Shown here: positions 1-8,681 of the stretch, one piece after another | Numbering within the stretch: position 1 is the first letter of the stretch | Layout: every line of letters starts with the position of its first letter | Origin: Candidatus Muiribacterium halophilum | GTDB lineage: Bacteria; Muiribacteriota; Muiribacteriia; Muiribacteriales; Muiribacteriaceae | Direction: 5' to 3' | Assembly: GCA_023228995.1 (NCBI GenBank) | Contig: JALOAD010000002.1 | Coordinates: forward strand, 1 to 64,000 | Length of the DNA stretch: 64,000 bases | Program-made: the position numbers and the translations under genes | Notes under the pieces: model-generated | The model's input: the letters and a program-made list of their open reading frames with translations, nothing else | The model's database searches: none | What the model was told of the DNA's origin: nothing

Positions 1-12
1 TTTTTTTATCAT
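1..12 (-). CDS. Possible 5' end of a minus-strand gene cut by the window edge
   Basis: On the minus strand an ATG at position 12 is preceded, five bases away, by GAGG, and its first four codons (M-I-K-K) are open to the window edge. Only four codons are visible, so no function can be proposed. The spacing to the ribosome binding site is the sole reason for listing it. Confidence 0.3.
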
Positions 13-136
13 AATAACCTCATTAATATTTCAGATTACTTTTGTCCAAAAAAATAATATTATTTAAAATATAACTTAAAATTAATGAAAAATAAATTAA
101 GAAAGAATTTTGAAAAGAATCAGGGGGATCAAAGAA

Positions 137-261
137 TCTTGGGGTCAAACCTGTGCATAACGCATTGAGGCTTGTAAACCCGTATTAATCCTGAATTTTG
201 GATTTTTTAGCGAATTGTCAGATTTTTTGTTAATTTGGTTGAAATATAGTGATGTTATTGA
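137..261 (+). repeat. Dispersed repeat, long copy A
   Basis: A stretch of about 125 bases recurs at 2286-2411 with roughly 80 percent identity by eye. Both open with a core like GGGGTCAAACCTGTGCATAA and end in TTATTGAG. Shorter copies of the core lie at 3109-3141 on the same strand and, inverted, at 22461-22495 and 27599-27632. The two long copies flank a nuclease and toxin-antitoxin segment, so they look like cassette borders. The family is not one I recognise. Confidence 0.75.
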
Positions 262-434
262 GTTTTAATTATGTTATAATAATTTTAATAAATAATTTTG
301 TTGAATTGAAAATTCACAATTAAGAAAGTCCGATTTAAAGGGTGCAGACCACACCATTACATTTATTATTTTAGTTATTTATGATAGTATTAATATTGAG
401 TTAAATTTTTTAATTATTAAAAGAGGGTTAATTT

Positions 435-1472
435 ATGAGCGATTATATGTTAAGCTCTGAATATATTGACTTCATTAAAAACATCAAAAAAGAAATAATT
501 CATTCCAGACAAAAGGCTGTTAGAAAAGTTAATTCAGAATTAATTATGCTTTATTATTATATTGGTAAAAATATTGTTTTAAAACAAGAGAATTATAAAT
601 GGGGCGATGATTTAATAGGTCAAATTGAAAAAGATTTAAAAGCAGAATTTCCTGATTTAAGTGGTTTTTCAAGAAGAAATTTAAATTATATGAGAATGTT
701 TTATCTCTTTATTCCTAATCAAAAATTTGTGCAGCAGGTTGTTGCACAAATTCCATGGGGGCATATTATAGTTATTTTAACAAAACTAAAAAAATTGGAG
801 GAAGCAGTTTTTTATATTAATGAAACTATTGAAAACTCATGGTCAAGAGTTATTTTAGAGCATCAAATCGAGCTTGATTTGTATTCTAGAAATGGGAAGT
901 TAGTAAGTAATTTTGATAAAACAATTTCAAATGATAATCTAGAGTTGGTTGAGAATAGTTTTAAAGAAAATTATGTTTTTGATTTTTTAAATTTAACGAA
1001 AAAAGCTAAAGAGAAAGATTTAGAAAATGCTTTAATTGAAAATATTACTCATCTCTTAATAGAACTTGGTAAAGGTTTTGCTTTTGTTGGAAGGCAAAAG
1101 AAGATAATTGTAGGCGAACAGGAATTTTTTATTGATTTATTGTTTTATAATTATATTTTGAAAAGATTTGTTGTTATTGAATTAAAGACGGTTGAGTTTT
1201 TGCCAGAGCATTTTGGGCAGATTAGCTTTTATGTAACAGCAGTGGATAAAAATATCAAAGGCATTGATGATAAAGAAACAATTGGACTATTAATTTGTAA
1301 ATCAAAAAATAATACGGTTGTTGAATATGCCTTAGCTAATAATTCTAAACCGTTAGGAGTAGCTGAATATAAATTTAAAGAGATTTCTAAGGATATTAGT
1401 GAATTTTTACCATCTGAAAAAGAGTTGAAAGAAGCAATAGGAAAGAGTGAAGAGGATATTAAAAATAAATAA
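435..1472 (+). CDS. YhcG/DUF1016-family PD-(D/E)XK nuclease
   Basis: The 345-residue protein matches the YhcG family in length and layout. An N-terminal helical DUF1016 domain (about residues 10-150, containing RRNLNYMRMFY and WGHIIVILTK) precedes a C-terminal PD-(D/E)XK nuclease core. The core has Asp234 in FFIDLLFY and the Glu249-x-Lys251 pair in VVIELKT, so the metal-binding residues look intact. Family members are putative nucleases found in accessory regions and sometimes beside restriction systems; the biological target is unknown. AGAGGG sits about seven bases before the ATG. The gene lies between two long copies of a dispersed repeat together with a HEPN/MNT pair, consistent with horizontal acquisition as a defence-type cassette. 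Family assignment is firm; role is inference. Confidence 0.85.
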   Translation: MSDYMLSSEYIDFIKNIKKEIIHSRQKAVRKVNSELIMLYYYIGKNIVLKQENYKWGDDLIGQIEKDLKAEFPDLSGFSRRNLNYMRMFYLFIPNQKFVQQVVAQIPWGHIIVILTKLKKLEEAVFYINETIENSWSRVILEHQIELDLYSRNGKLVSNFDKTISNDNLELVENSFKENYVFDFLNLTKKAKEKDLENALIENITHLLIELGKGFAFVGRQKKIIVGEQEFFIDLLFYNYILKRFVVIELKTVEFLPEHFGQISFYVTAVDKNIKGIDDKETIGLLICKSKNNTVVEYALANNSKPLGVAEYKFKEISKDISEFLPSEKELKEAIGKSEEDIKNK

Positions 1473-1570
1473 AATCACGGCTTCAAAACCAGATCCCGGT
1501 CCAGGATAGTAATTATGATAACAAAGTTAAAACTTGATTTCTGAATTGAGGTTTTTGAAGTAACCAATAA

Positions 1571-1600
1571 TTGCCGGTTTATTTGTGAGTATGGTATAAT
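1571..1600 (+). promoter_or_regulatory. Promoter abutting the HEPN start codon (probably leaderless)
   Basis: TTGCCG (1571-1576) is followed after 18 bases by TATAAT (1595-1600), preceded by TGG to give an extended -10. The ATG of the HEPN gene begins at 1607, only seven bases beyond the -10, so the transcript would start at or next to the initiator codon. Confidence 0.6.
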
Positions 1601-1606
1601 TAGTCT

Positions 1607-1993
1607 ATGATAGAAAAAATAAGATATTGGACTGATTTATCTGAATATGATTTTGATACTGCTCTTTTAATGCTGAATGGCGGTAAATATTTATATGTTG
1701 GTTTTATGTGTCATCAAAGTGTTGAAAAAATATTAAAGGCTTATTATATAAAAGAAAAAGAAGGTTAGCCTCCTTTTGTTCATAATTTGATTTTATTAGC
1801 TGAAAAATCTGAAATTTATACAATTTTAAGTGAACAGCAAAAAGATTTACTGGATTTGTTGAATCCATTAAATATTGAAGCAAGATATCCAACATATAAG
1901 GATAAATTGTTTAAATCTTTAACTAAAGAAAAATGTGATTTTTTAATAAAATCAACAAAGGAATTTCTTGAATGGATAAAATCAAAGCTATAG
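1607..1993 (+). pseudogene. HEPN-domain toxin gene interrupted by an in-frame amber codon
   Basis: Reading from ATG 1607 gives a HEPN-domain protein (Pfam HEPN family style, with VGFMCHQSVEKILKAYY and, later, NIEARYPTYK). A TAG at 1766-1768, codon 54, interrupts it. The frame continues directly into PPFVHNLILLAEK, which is the expected next HEPN block, and runs to a stop at 1991-1993 for 128 codons in all. Nothing is missing except the one codon, so this is a recent nonsense mutation or a sequencing error, not decay. HEPN proteins of this kind are usually RNase toxins neutralised by an MNT nucleotidyltransferase, and the MNT gene overlaps the end of this one by 22 bases. Without readthrough only 53 residues would be made. 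TAG is a normal stop elsewhere here, for example at the end of hslU. Confidence 0.85.
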
Positions 1994-2271
1994 AAAAGGC
2001 CAGAGAATATGCTAAACTGGTTAAAGAGAAATTTTCTGGATCGGAAGTCTTTTTATTTGGTTCTTTTGTTACTGGAAAATATAATGAAAATAGCGATATT
2101 GACATAGCAGTTATATTAAAGAATTTCTATGGTGATTTTCTTGAACAGGAATTGAATCTGTACAGATTAAGAAGAAATATTGATAATAGAATTGAACCAA
2201 TTTTATTATTGGACGGAAATGATCCATCTGGATTTTTAGAAGAAATCAAAAAAAACGGAGTAAGTCTTTAA
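1972..2271 (+). CDS. MNT-type minimal nucleotidyltransferase (antitoxin)
   Basis: This 99-residue protein carries the nucleotidyltransferase signature GSFVTGKYNENSDIDIAVIL (about residues 31-50): the Gly-Ser pair followed by the Asp-x-Asp metal site. That is the minimal polymerase-beta-like fold typical of MNT antitoxins. In known HEPN/MNT pairs the MNT enzyme modifies or otherwise blocks the HEPN RNase. Its start lies 22 bases inside the end of the HEPN frame, so translation is probably coupled to that gene. Because the HEPN gene has a premature stop, this antitoxin may be an intact survivor of a broken pair. The family call is firm; pairing is inferred from overlap. Confidence 0.88.
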   Translation: MDKIKAIEKAREYAKLVKEKFSGSEVFLFGSFVTGKYNENSDIDIAVILKNFYGDFLEQELNLYRLRRNIDNRIEPILLLDGNDPSGFLEEIKKNGVSL

Positions 2272-2285
2272 TTTATCACATACAA

Positions 2286-2411
2286 AATCTGGGGTCCAAC
2301 CGGTGCATAACGGATTAGAATTTGGAAATCCGCATCAATCCTTAATTTTGATTTTTTTGGTGAATTGTCATATTTTTTGTTAGTTTGGTTGAAATAGATT
2401 GTTATTATTGA
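2286..2411 (+). repeat. Dispersed repeat, long copy B
   Basis: This is the second long copy of the element at 137-261. It starts with GGGGTCCAACCGGTGCATAA after AATCT and shares blocks such as GAATTGTCA, ATTTTTTGTTA and TTTGGTTGAAATA in the same order. It lies 15 bases after the MNT antitoxin stop, so the two long copies are direct repeats around the nuclease and HEPN/MNT genes. Confidence 0.75.
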
Positions 2412-2535
2412 GATTTGAGAGAGTTTACTGTAAATTTTTTTTTAGAATTTAAGATTAACGGAAGCAATTGTTAATGTTGACAGACTTGATTTCTTAAGGT
2501 GGTCTATATTCAAAAGATACAAAAGGAGAGATTGT

Positions 2536-3084
2536 ATGAATCGTGAAAAAGCAATGGTATTATTGAAAAAATATAATAAAAATGAGGCGTTGATCAAACA
2601 TGCTTTATTTGTTGAAGGAGCTATGAAATATTTTGCAGATCGTAAAAATCATGATTCTCAATACTGGGGTATTGTTGGACTTTTGCATGATATTGATTAT
2701 GAATTATATCCTGAAGAACATTGTAAAAAAAGCGAAGAGATACTTAAAAAAGAAGGTGTGTCAGAGGATTTAATACACGCAGTCATATCTCATGGTTGGA
2801 AAATATGTTCTGATGTCGAACCTAAACTTGAGATGGAAAAAGTCCTTTATACAATTGATGAATTAACAGGTTTAATATATGCAGCATCATTAATGCGACC
2901 TGATAAAGATATTAATAATATGGAAGTAAAATCTGTTAAAAAGAAATTTAAATCCAAAGGATTTGCTGCTGGAGTAAATAGAGATATCATACTTGAAGGT
3001 TGTAAAATGATTAATATGGAGATAAATGAAGTAATTGAGTGGACAATAGAAGGAATGAAGCTGGTTGATACTGAAGAGAGGTAA
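2536..3084 (+). CDS. HD-domain phosphohydrolase-like protein
   Basis: The 182-residue protein has a compact HD domain. A first histidine in LIKHALFVEGA (near residue 22) is followed by the His-Asp pair in GLLHDIDYELYPEEHC (near residue 52) and a later histidine in AVISHGWK. These match the metal ligands of single-domain HD phosphohydrolases, which act on nucleotides or similar phosphate esters; the substrate cannot be told from sequence. AAAGGAGAG precedes the ATG at normal distance. The gene stands alone between two copies of the dispersed repeat (2286-2411 and 3109-3141), like a single-gene cassette. Confidence 0.8.
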   Translation: MNREKAMVLLKKYNKNEALIKHALFVEGAMKYFADRKNHDSQYWGIVGLLHDIDYELYPEEHCKKSEEILKKEGVSEDLIHAVISHGWKICSDVEPKLEMEKVLYTIDELTGLIYAASLMRPDKDINNMEVKSVKKKFKSKGFAAGVNRDIILEGCKMINMEINEVIEWTIEGMKLVDTEER

Positions 3085-3108
3085 TTTCAATATGAGAAAA
3101 ATCATAAA

Positions 3109-3141
3109 AATCTGGTGGTCAAACCTGTGTATAATGCATAA
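3109..3141 (+). repeat. Dispersed repeat, short copy
   Basis: The block AATCTGGTGGTCAAACCTGT followed by GTATAATGCATAA matches the first 33 bases of the long copies at 137 and 2286. The long downstream part is absent and the sequence passes directly into an 8-bp repeat array. It marks the right border of the HD-gene segment. Confidence 0.7.
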
Positions 3142-3144
3142 AAC

Positions 3145-3455
3145 AGTGAATGGTGAGATTGTGAGGGAGAAGAATTAGCGTGACTAGGGTCACAATTAGT
3201 ACAGCTTGTCATTTTATGACTTCGCTGATATTAGCGATGCTAAGGCATTTAATTAGTGAATTAGTGAAGTAGTGAGATAGGGTAAAGATAGAAGAATAGA
3301 AAATGTAAATGTTTTAAATCTATTTCACAATTTGGCTATTTCGCAATCTCGCAGGTTTTAAATGGTGAATGGTGAAGTGGTGAGATAGTGAGATGGGGAA
3401 AAGATTGTTTTAAATCTATTTCACTATTTGGCTATTTCGCAATCTCGCGGGTTTT
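3145..3455. repeat. Converging 8-bp repeat arrays (two adjacent loci)
   Basis: Octamers of the form GTGARATR run on the plus strand (for example GTGAAGTG, GTGAGATA, GTGAGATG at 3371-3395). After a short spacer they are met by the same octamer inverted (ATTTCAC, TATTTGGC, TATTTCGC, AATCTCGC at 3419-3448). The layout occurs twice here, ending near 3355 and 3455, and once more at 20230-20347. The arms can pair imperfectly into a long hairpin. This fills the gap between the HD gene and endonuclease I; no gene is visible in it. Confidence 0.7.
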
Positions 3456-3560
3456 AAAAAGTTTAGAAGTGACTTGTATTTTTTTTTATAGGTAGATTTT
3501 CTCTGAAAAATATCGTATATTTATATATAGAAATAATAAAAGCAAAATGGAGTATACAGT

Positions 3561-4601
3561 ATGATTAAAAAATTATCTTTAGGGCTTATTCTAGCTTTAG
3601 GTTTTTCAGTAACAACACCTGCTATGGATATAAATTCACTTGATGGTGGATATTATATTTTAAAAAACAAAGAAGCGGGAGACTATACATTTCAAAAAAA
3701 TATCAGATTAACAAAAGAAAACTCAAACAGAAATTTTTCTTCCCAAATAAAATACAAAGTAGAATCAGACAAAAGAACAGAATTATCAGCTTTTGAATTT
3801 GTAGAAATGGATGGAGAAACTTACGCAAGTTACAAAGAAGGAGAAAACACCGCAATATATATAGTTGCCGAAAAGACAGATTTTGCATTAACATTAGTAA
3901 ATATAGATGATAAAAATGAAATAATAAAAATCGTATTAGATAAAGAATACAATAATTATGAATATGACAAATATTATGAAAATGTAAAACATTTAAAAGA
4001 TGACGAATTAAAAAGAAAATTACATGATTTAATAGATAATCAGATTGATTTAGGATACAGAGCAGCAAGATATTTGTTTTTTTCAGAGCTTGATAATGAA
4101 GATGGAATAGTTACATGTGTTTATACAGCAAAAGAAGTAAAAACAAAAGGAATACCAAATGGTTCTATGAATTGTGAACATTCTTGGCCACAAAGTCAAT
4201 TTGGAGAACAGAGCAAAGATACCAAAAAAGACGATGTACATCATTTATTTCCAACAGATTCAAGAGCTAATTCTAAAAGAGGACATGTTCCTTTAAGAAA
4301 TGTTGAAAGTGCAACATGGAGTGATGGTGGAAGCGAATACGGAATCGGAGAATTAGGAGATGATGTATTTGAACCAAGAGATGATCACAAAGGTGATGTT
4401 GCAAGAGCATTATTTTATTTTTCTGTAAGATATAATATGCCAATAGACGAAAAACAAGAACAAACTTTCAGAGAATGGGTAGAATTAGATCCAGTAAGTG
4501 AAAAAGAAATAAGAAGAAATGCAGGAATAGAATCAGCACAGAAAAATAGAAATCCATTTATAGATAGACCAGATTTTATAAGTAAAATCTCTGATTTTTA
4601 A
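3561..4601 (+). CDS. Secreted endonuclease I family protein
   Basis: The protein starts with a signal peptide (MIKKLSLGLILALGFSVTTPA), so it is exported. Residues about 22-145 form an uncharacterised N-terminal region; about 150-346 are an endonuclease I (EndA/Vvn-type beta-beta-alpha-metal) domain. The active-site blocks are visible: MNCEHSWPQSQFGE near residue 203, DDVHHLFPTDSRANSKRGHV near 224, and a final DHKGDVARALFYFSVRY. These enzymes cut DNA and often RNA non-specifically outside the cytoplasm, for nutrition or DNA processing. GGAG precedes the ATG. Codons end mostly in A, unlike the T-ended codons of the next gene, suggesting different histories. Single-gene unit. Confidence 0.92.
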   Translation: MIKKLSLGLILALGFSVTTPAMDINSLDGGYYILKNKEAGDYTFQKNIRLTKENSNRNFSSQIKYKVESDKRTELSAFEFVEMDGETYASYKEGENTAIYIVAEKTDFALTLVNIDDKNEIIKIVLDKEYNNYEYDKYYENVKHLKDDELKRKLHDLIDNQIDLGYRAARYLFFSELDNEDGIVTCVYTAKEVKTKGIPNGSMNCEHSWPQSQFGEQSKDTKKDDVHHLFPTDSRANSKRGHVPLRNVESATWSDGGSEYGIGELGDDVFEPRDDHKGDVARALFYFSVRYNMPIDEKQEQTFREWVELDPVSEKEIRRNAGIESAQKNRNPFIDRPDFISKISDF

Positions 4602-4662
4602 TTGTTGAGTCCTGATTTGGGGTCAGGTTGTAAAAGAGGACAACAAAGGTTATATTTTTATT

Positions 4663-6705
4663 ATGAATTTTGTAGATGAGTTTTATGATTTTTATAAACC
4701 GGATAATTTTTTGGTTACTCTTGCTGTTTCTGAGATTTGTAATATAAAATGTAAATTTTGTTATCATTTTCCTGATTCTTATGATGTTGATGGTTATAAT
4801 AGATTTTATCATGAAAAATCTAAAAAATTCTTGAAATTTTCTGATTTTGTTGATTTTTTTGATAATATTGATGTTTTAATTGATGAGATTGCTTTATCAG
4901 GTTATGGTGAACCTTTATTGAATCCTGAGTTTTTGGATATTTTTGAATATATTGTTAATAATAATCGTGGTCGTATTAAGAGAATTTTTTTGCCTACTAA
5001 TGGTGTTCTTATGTGTAATGATATGGCTGAAAAAATTATTAATATTATTTCTAATTCAGATATTAAGATTCAAGTTCTTTTTTCTATTAATGCTGCAAGT
5101 CCTGAAGTTTATAAAGATGTTTGTTGTGAAGATTTTTATGATATTGTTGTTAAAAATGCTGAAGATTTTATTAGATTAACTGATAAATATAAAATTACAT
5201 CTCAGATTTATTCTTCTGTTCAAATGGTTATTGTTAAAGAAAATATGCATGAAACTGAGATTTTTCTTGATAAGTGGCAAAGTTTTTTTAAAGATAATAA
5301 TTTGAATTTTGGTGTTGAAAAAGCTTGTACTTGTGGTGAAACTATTGTTGGTAATAGTGTTGAACATTCTATTGCTTTTGTTATGGCGATTTTAGGAGAT
5401 CAAAAAGATTCTTCAATTACTTTTGATAATTCGCTTAAAAACCTTGAATTTTCTCAAAAAGTTCTTACTCTTGATGATACTACTAGACTTAATGAAAATC
5501 ATATGGAAATAAAAAGTTATATTAAAAGAAAACCTTGTTCAGCTTTGTGGAGAAGTCCGGTTATTATGACAAATGGTGATTTATGTATTTGTACAAGAGA
5601 TCTTCTTGGTGAGTTTCCTTATGGTAATATCAGGAATAATAAGTTTTCTGAAGTTTTCTGGAGCGAAAAGGCGAATTCATGGAGAAAAAATCAGCTTTCT
5701 GGAGATTTTAATTGTCCTTCTATTTGTTTCTATTGTCAAGGTTTTGAAGGTCTTCCTGTTAGTAATAATCAGTTAGATGAATTCTGTTTAAAATTTGATG
5801 GTAAATTAGCTTTTAATCTTTTTAAAAAACGTATGAATGGGAAGTCTGTTTTTAATGCTATGAAATTGCGTGTAGATGAGCATATTTTGGAGGATAAACT
5901 TAAAGAAATTCTTGAAGTTGAAAGAAATAATTATTTTATTGTTAAAGAATTTATTAGTTTGCAAGATTATTCTTTTATTTTGCATGAAAAGGATAAAAAG
6001 TACAATTTTAAAACTTTTGAAAGTATATTACCTTGTGGATATTTATTTGAGAATTTTATTGTTAAAAATAATAAGTTGTTTTGTGGTTGCGATAAAATAA
6101 ATATTGATTGTAATGAGTATAAAAATGCTTTAAAAGATGTGTTAAATGGTAATTGGAGTAATATGCCGAAAATTTGTATTGAATGCTATGAAAAATCATC
6201 AATTTCAAATGATTTTGCTGTTAGTAATATTAAAAATTTGAATAAATTTTATTATCAGTTGAGTATTCAGAAAGAGTTTTTTGAAAGATCTTTACCTGAT
6301 TTTAATCATATTGAATTTAATGATGATTTTAAAAATAAAGATATTTCAAAATACAAAGATTGTATAATTAGAATGATTGATAAATATTCAGATAATTTAG
6401 TGAAATTAAATGAAATTTTTGAATTTGTAAAAGACAATGATGAAATAATGATTTTATCAAGATTAGCTAAATTATTTTTGTATAATATGAATTTATCAGA
6501 AAGTATTGAAACTCTTGACATTATATACAAATTATATCCAAGTGAATATTTCAAATTTTGTTTAGATTTAATTAAAAAGATTAATAATAATGAGAGAATT
6601 ATATTTATAGTTAATGAAAATTTCCGTAAACCTGAAAAAATATTTGAGCTTTTATTTTATATTGAAAGATATGCAAAAATGCAGGATAAATGGGTTTGGG
6701 AATGA
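4663..6705 (+). CDS. Radical SAM/SPASM protein with second cysteine domain (copy 1)
   Basis: Cys26, Cys30 and Cys33 in EICNIKCKFC form the CxxxCxxC motif that binds the radical SAM 4Fe-4S cluster, and SGYGEPLLNPEF is the GGEP-like SAM contact. A SPASM-type auxiliary cluster domain follows (KPCSALW, DLCICTRD, then CPSICFYC). About residues 440-510 hold a further cysteine pattern (LPCGYLF, FCGCDKINIDC, KICIECYE) that is repeated in the next gene. The last 150 residues are helical. SPASM enzymes modify peptides, proteins or small molecules; the substrate is unknown. The gene overlaps the next by four bases. Codons in the first 1.6 kb end mostly in T, while the tail is A-rich. Confidence 0.88.
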   Translation: MNFVDEFYDFYKPDNFLVTLAVSEICNIKCKFCYHFPDSYDVDGYNRFYHEKSKKFLKFSDFVDFFDNIDVLIDEIALSGYGEPLLNPEFLDIFEYIVNNNRGRIKRIFLPTNGVLMCNDMAEKIINIISNSDIKIQVLFSINAASPEVYKDVCCEDFYDIVVKNAEDFIRLTDKYKITSQIYSSVQMVIVKENMHETEIFLDKWQSFFKDNNLNFGVEKACTCGETIVGNSVEHSIAFVMAILGDQKDSSITFDNSLKNLEFSQKVLTLDDTTRLNENHMEIKSYIKRKPCSALWRSPVIMTNGDLCICTRDLLGEFPYGNIRNNKFSEVFWSEKANSWRKNQLSGDFNCPSICFYCQGFEGLPVSNNQLDEFCLKFDGKLAFNLFKKRMNGKSVFNAMKLRVDEHILEDKLKEILEVERNNYFIVKEFISLQDYSFILHEKDKKYNFKTFESILPCGYLFENFIVKNNKLFCGCDKINIDCNEYKNALKDVLNGNWSNMPKICIECYEKSSISNDFAVSNIKNLNKFYYQLSIQKEFFERSLPDFNHIEFNDDFKNKDISKYKDCIIRMIDKYSDNLVKLNEIFEFVKDNDEIMILSRLAKLFLYNMNLSESIETLDIIYKLYPSEYFKFCLDLIKKINNNERIIFIVNENFRKPEKIFELLFYIERYAKMQDKWVWE

Positions 6706-8681
6706 AGAAATTTCCTTATGAAATGTCAATAATTGTAGGAATTTCTGATAAATGTAATCTTTCTTGTATTTATTGTCCTCAAAATGAAATTGTTTATGGT
6801 TTAAAAGTAAAAAGAAGTAATAAATCTGAATATTCAAGGTTTTTAAGCTTAAATGATTTTAAACTTTGTATAAATAATATTGATATTATGCTTGATGAAT
6901 TAAATTTTGCAGGATTTGGTGAACCAATGCTTAATCCTGAATTTGTAGATATATTTGAGTATTGTGTAGTTGAAAAAATTGTGAGTAATACTGTTTATAT
7001 ATATTCAAATGCAACAATGTTAAATTCTACAATTATTGATAAATTGGTAAAAATATTAAAGAGAAAAAATCAAAGTATAGAAGTTGTATTTGTTTTTTCA
7101 ATTGGAGCATATAATAGAGAAAGTTATAAAAAATTAAAAAAAATTGATTATTTTGATGAAGTTTTATCAAATGTAAAAGAATTTTATATAAGATTAAATG
7201 AAGAAAATTTATTTGAATCAGTTTTTTGTAGTGTACAAATTATTGCAGTTGAAGAAAATGTTGAAGAAATCCATGGGTTTATTGATTTCTGGAAAACTTT
7301 TTACTCTAAAAATAATATTAAATTTTGCCATGAAACTTATGCAGGTGAAAAATTATCATCAAAAACTCCAGCTGGTATTGATGTAATTGAAGCTATGATT
7401 CCTGATCAGAAGAAAAGTAATGAACTTTATAAATGTATTATTAATAAAATTGATTTTGAAGAAAGTGAAATAGTTGAAAAAAGTATTGTTTACAAAAATC
7501 ATTTTACCAAAAAAGATAATACTGATAGAAAGCCTTGTTCTGCTTTATGGAAACAACCTTATTTAGCTTCATCTGGAAATTTAGTAATGTGTTGTAGAGA
7601 TATTGAAGAAACTGGATTTTATGGAAGTCTTAAGGATAATCTATTATCAGAACTATATTACAGTGAAAATGCCGAAAAAATCAGGAAAAATCATATTTTA
7701 GGTAAATTTGATAATCCGTATTTATGTCTTGATTGTTCTGGATTTGAGATGAAAACACTTGATTTAAATGAGTTTAAAGAACATTTCAAAAAAACAGAGA
7801 ATGAATATATTTTTAATTTATATAAAAAAAGATTAAAATATGGTTATATACTTGATTTTAGTGAGATTTTATTTGAGGATAAAAACTGTGAAATATTAGA
7901 ATCTGATAATATAAAAATTCCAATTTATGCTGGAAATACAAATGTGAAAAAAGATTATATAATTGAAATTTCAGATTATTCCACTCCGTTTGAAAATGTT
8001 GATAATACTTTATTACCTTGCAGATTCTGGTTTGATTTCTTAAAAGTTAAATCAACTGGAGAATGGACTGGTTGTAGATGTGTTGATATTGATTTAAATA
8101 ATATAAAAGATAATTTATCCGATATATTTTCGGGTGATTATTCAAGCTTGCCATTAAAATGCAGAGAATGTATTTATAGAATATTACCGACAAGAGAAAT
8201 TTTTTTGAAATATAGTGATTATTTATCTCCTTATTGGCAGGATATGCTTTATATACCAGAGTTTTTATCAAGAAATACACCTGATCTTAATAATTCAGAT
8301 TTTAAAGATATAATGTCTGGAAAAGGCGGAAGTTTTAGAAATGTTATTATTGATATAATCAAAAAATACAGTGATTCAATCAATACTATGAATAATATAA
8401 CTGAAATGTTTAAAAACTGTAGAGATCCATATTTGAATATGCTTATAGTAAGAAATCTGCTTTATTTAGAAAATGATAAAACTGCATTAAAATATTTACA
8501 TAAAGTTTTTAATTCAAATGAAAATTTTTATTTTAAGAAAAATCTTTCAATACTTAATTCAATAGTAAAAAATGAATTAATAGAAGTTAATGATTTTAGT
8601 GATTCAACTGATAATGAAAAAGTTTTTGAATTAACAGGAGCATTAAGATATTGTGCGTGGAAAAAAGGATTAATTAAATGA
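6702..8681 (+). CDS. Radical SAM/SPASM protein with second cysteine domain (copy 2)
   Basis: This 659-residue protein is a diverged paralogue of the preceding one, collinear over its whole length. Cys18, Cys22 and Cys25 in KCNLSCIYC bind the SAM cluster; FAGFGEPMLNPEF is the SAM-contact loop; KPCSALWKQP, VMCCRD and CLDCSGFE make the SPASM domain. The extra domain repeats as LLPCRFWF, GCRCVDIDL and KCRECIYR. ATG 6702 is chosen because it forms an ATGA overlap with the stop of copy 1 and has GGG upstream; an in-frame ATG at 6690 is possible. Paired paralogues suggest two successive modifications or a heterodimer, which is inference. Confidence 0.87.
   Translation: MKKFPYEMSIIVGISDKCNLSCIYCPQNEIVYGLKVKRSNKSEYSRFLSLNDFKLCINNIDIMLDELNFAGFGEPMLNPEFVDIFEYCVVEKIVSNTVYIYSNATMLNSTIIDKLVKILKRKNQSIEVVFVFSIGAYNRESYKKLKKIDYFDEVLSNVKEFYIRLNEENLFESVFCSVQIIAVEENVEEIHGFIDFWKTFYSKNNIKFCHETYAGEKLSSKTPAGIDVIEAMIPDQKKSNELYKCIINKIDFEESEIVEKSIVYKNHFTKKDNTDRKPCSALWKQPYLASSGNLVMCCRDIEETGFYGSLKDNLLSELYYSENAEKIRKNHILGKFDNPYLCLDCSGFEMKTLDLNEFKEHFKKTENEYIFNLYKKRLKYGYILDFSEILFEDKNCEILESDNIKIPIYAGNTNVKKDYIIEISDYSTPFENVDNTLLPCRFWFDFLKVKSTGEWTGCRCVDIDLNNIKDNLSDIFSGDYSSLPLKCRECIYRILPTREIFLKYSDYLSPYWQDMLYIPEFLSRNTPDLNNSDFKDIMSGKGGSFRNVIIDIIKKYSDSINTMNNITEMFKNCRDPYLNMLIVRNLLYLENDKTALKYLHKVFNSNENFYFKKNLSILNSIVKNELIEVNDFSDSTDNEKVFELTGALRYCAWKKGLIK

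Larger units (their letters stand above)
1..434. other. Intergenic stretch before the first complete gene
   Basis: No protein gene is visible beyond the possible four-codon gene start at position 12. The stretch holds one long copy of a dispersed repeat (137-261) and an extended -10 element, TGTTATAAT at 272-280, that could serve the gene at 435 although no good -35 box lies upstream. The remainder is AT-rich and shows no other structure that I can support. Confidence 0.6.

Noticed and set aside
1607-1993. Alternative genetic code with TAG as sense codon
   Set aside because: TAG ends several intact genes here, including hslU, pglZ and brxL, so recoding is unlikely.
3145-3455. CRISPR array
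   Set aside because: The repeats are 8 bp without spacers and no cas genes are nearby.
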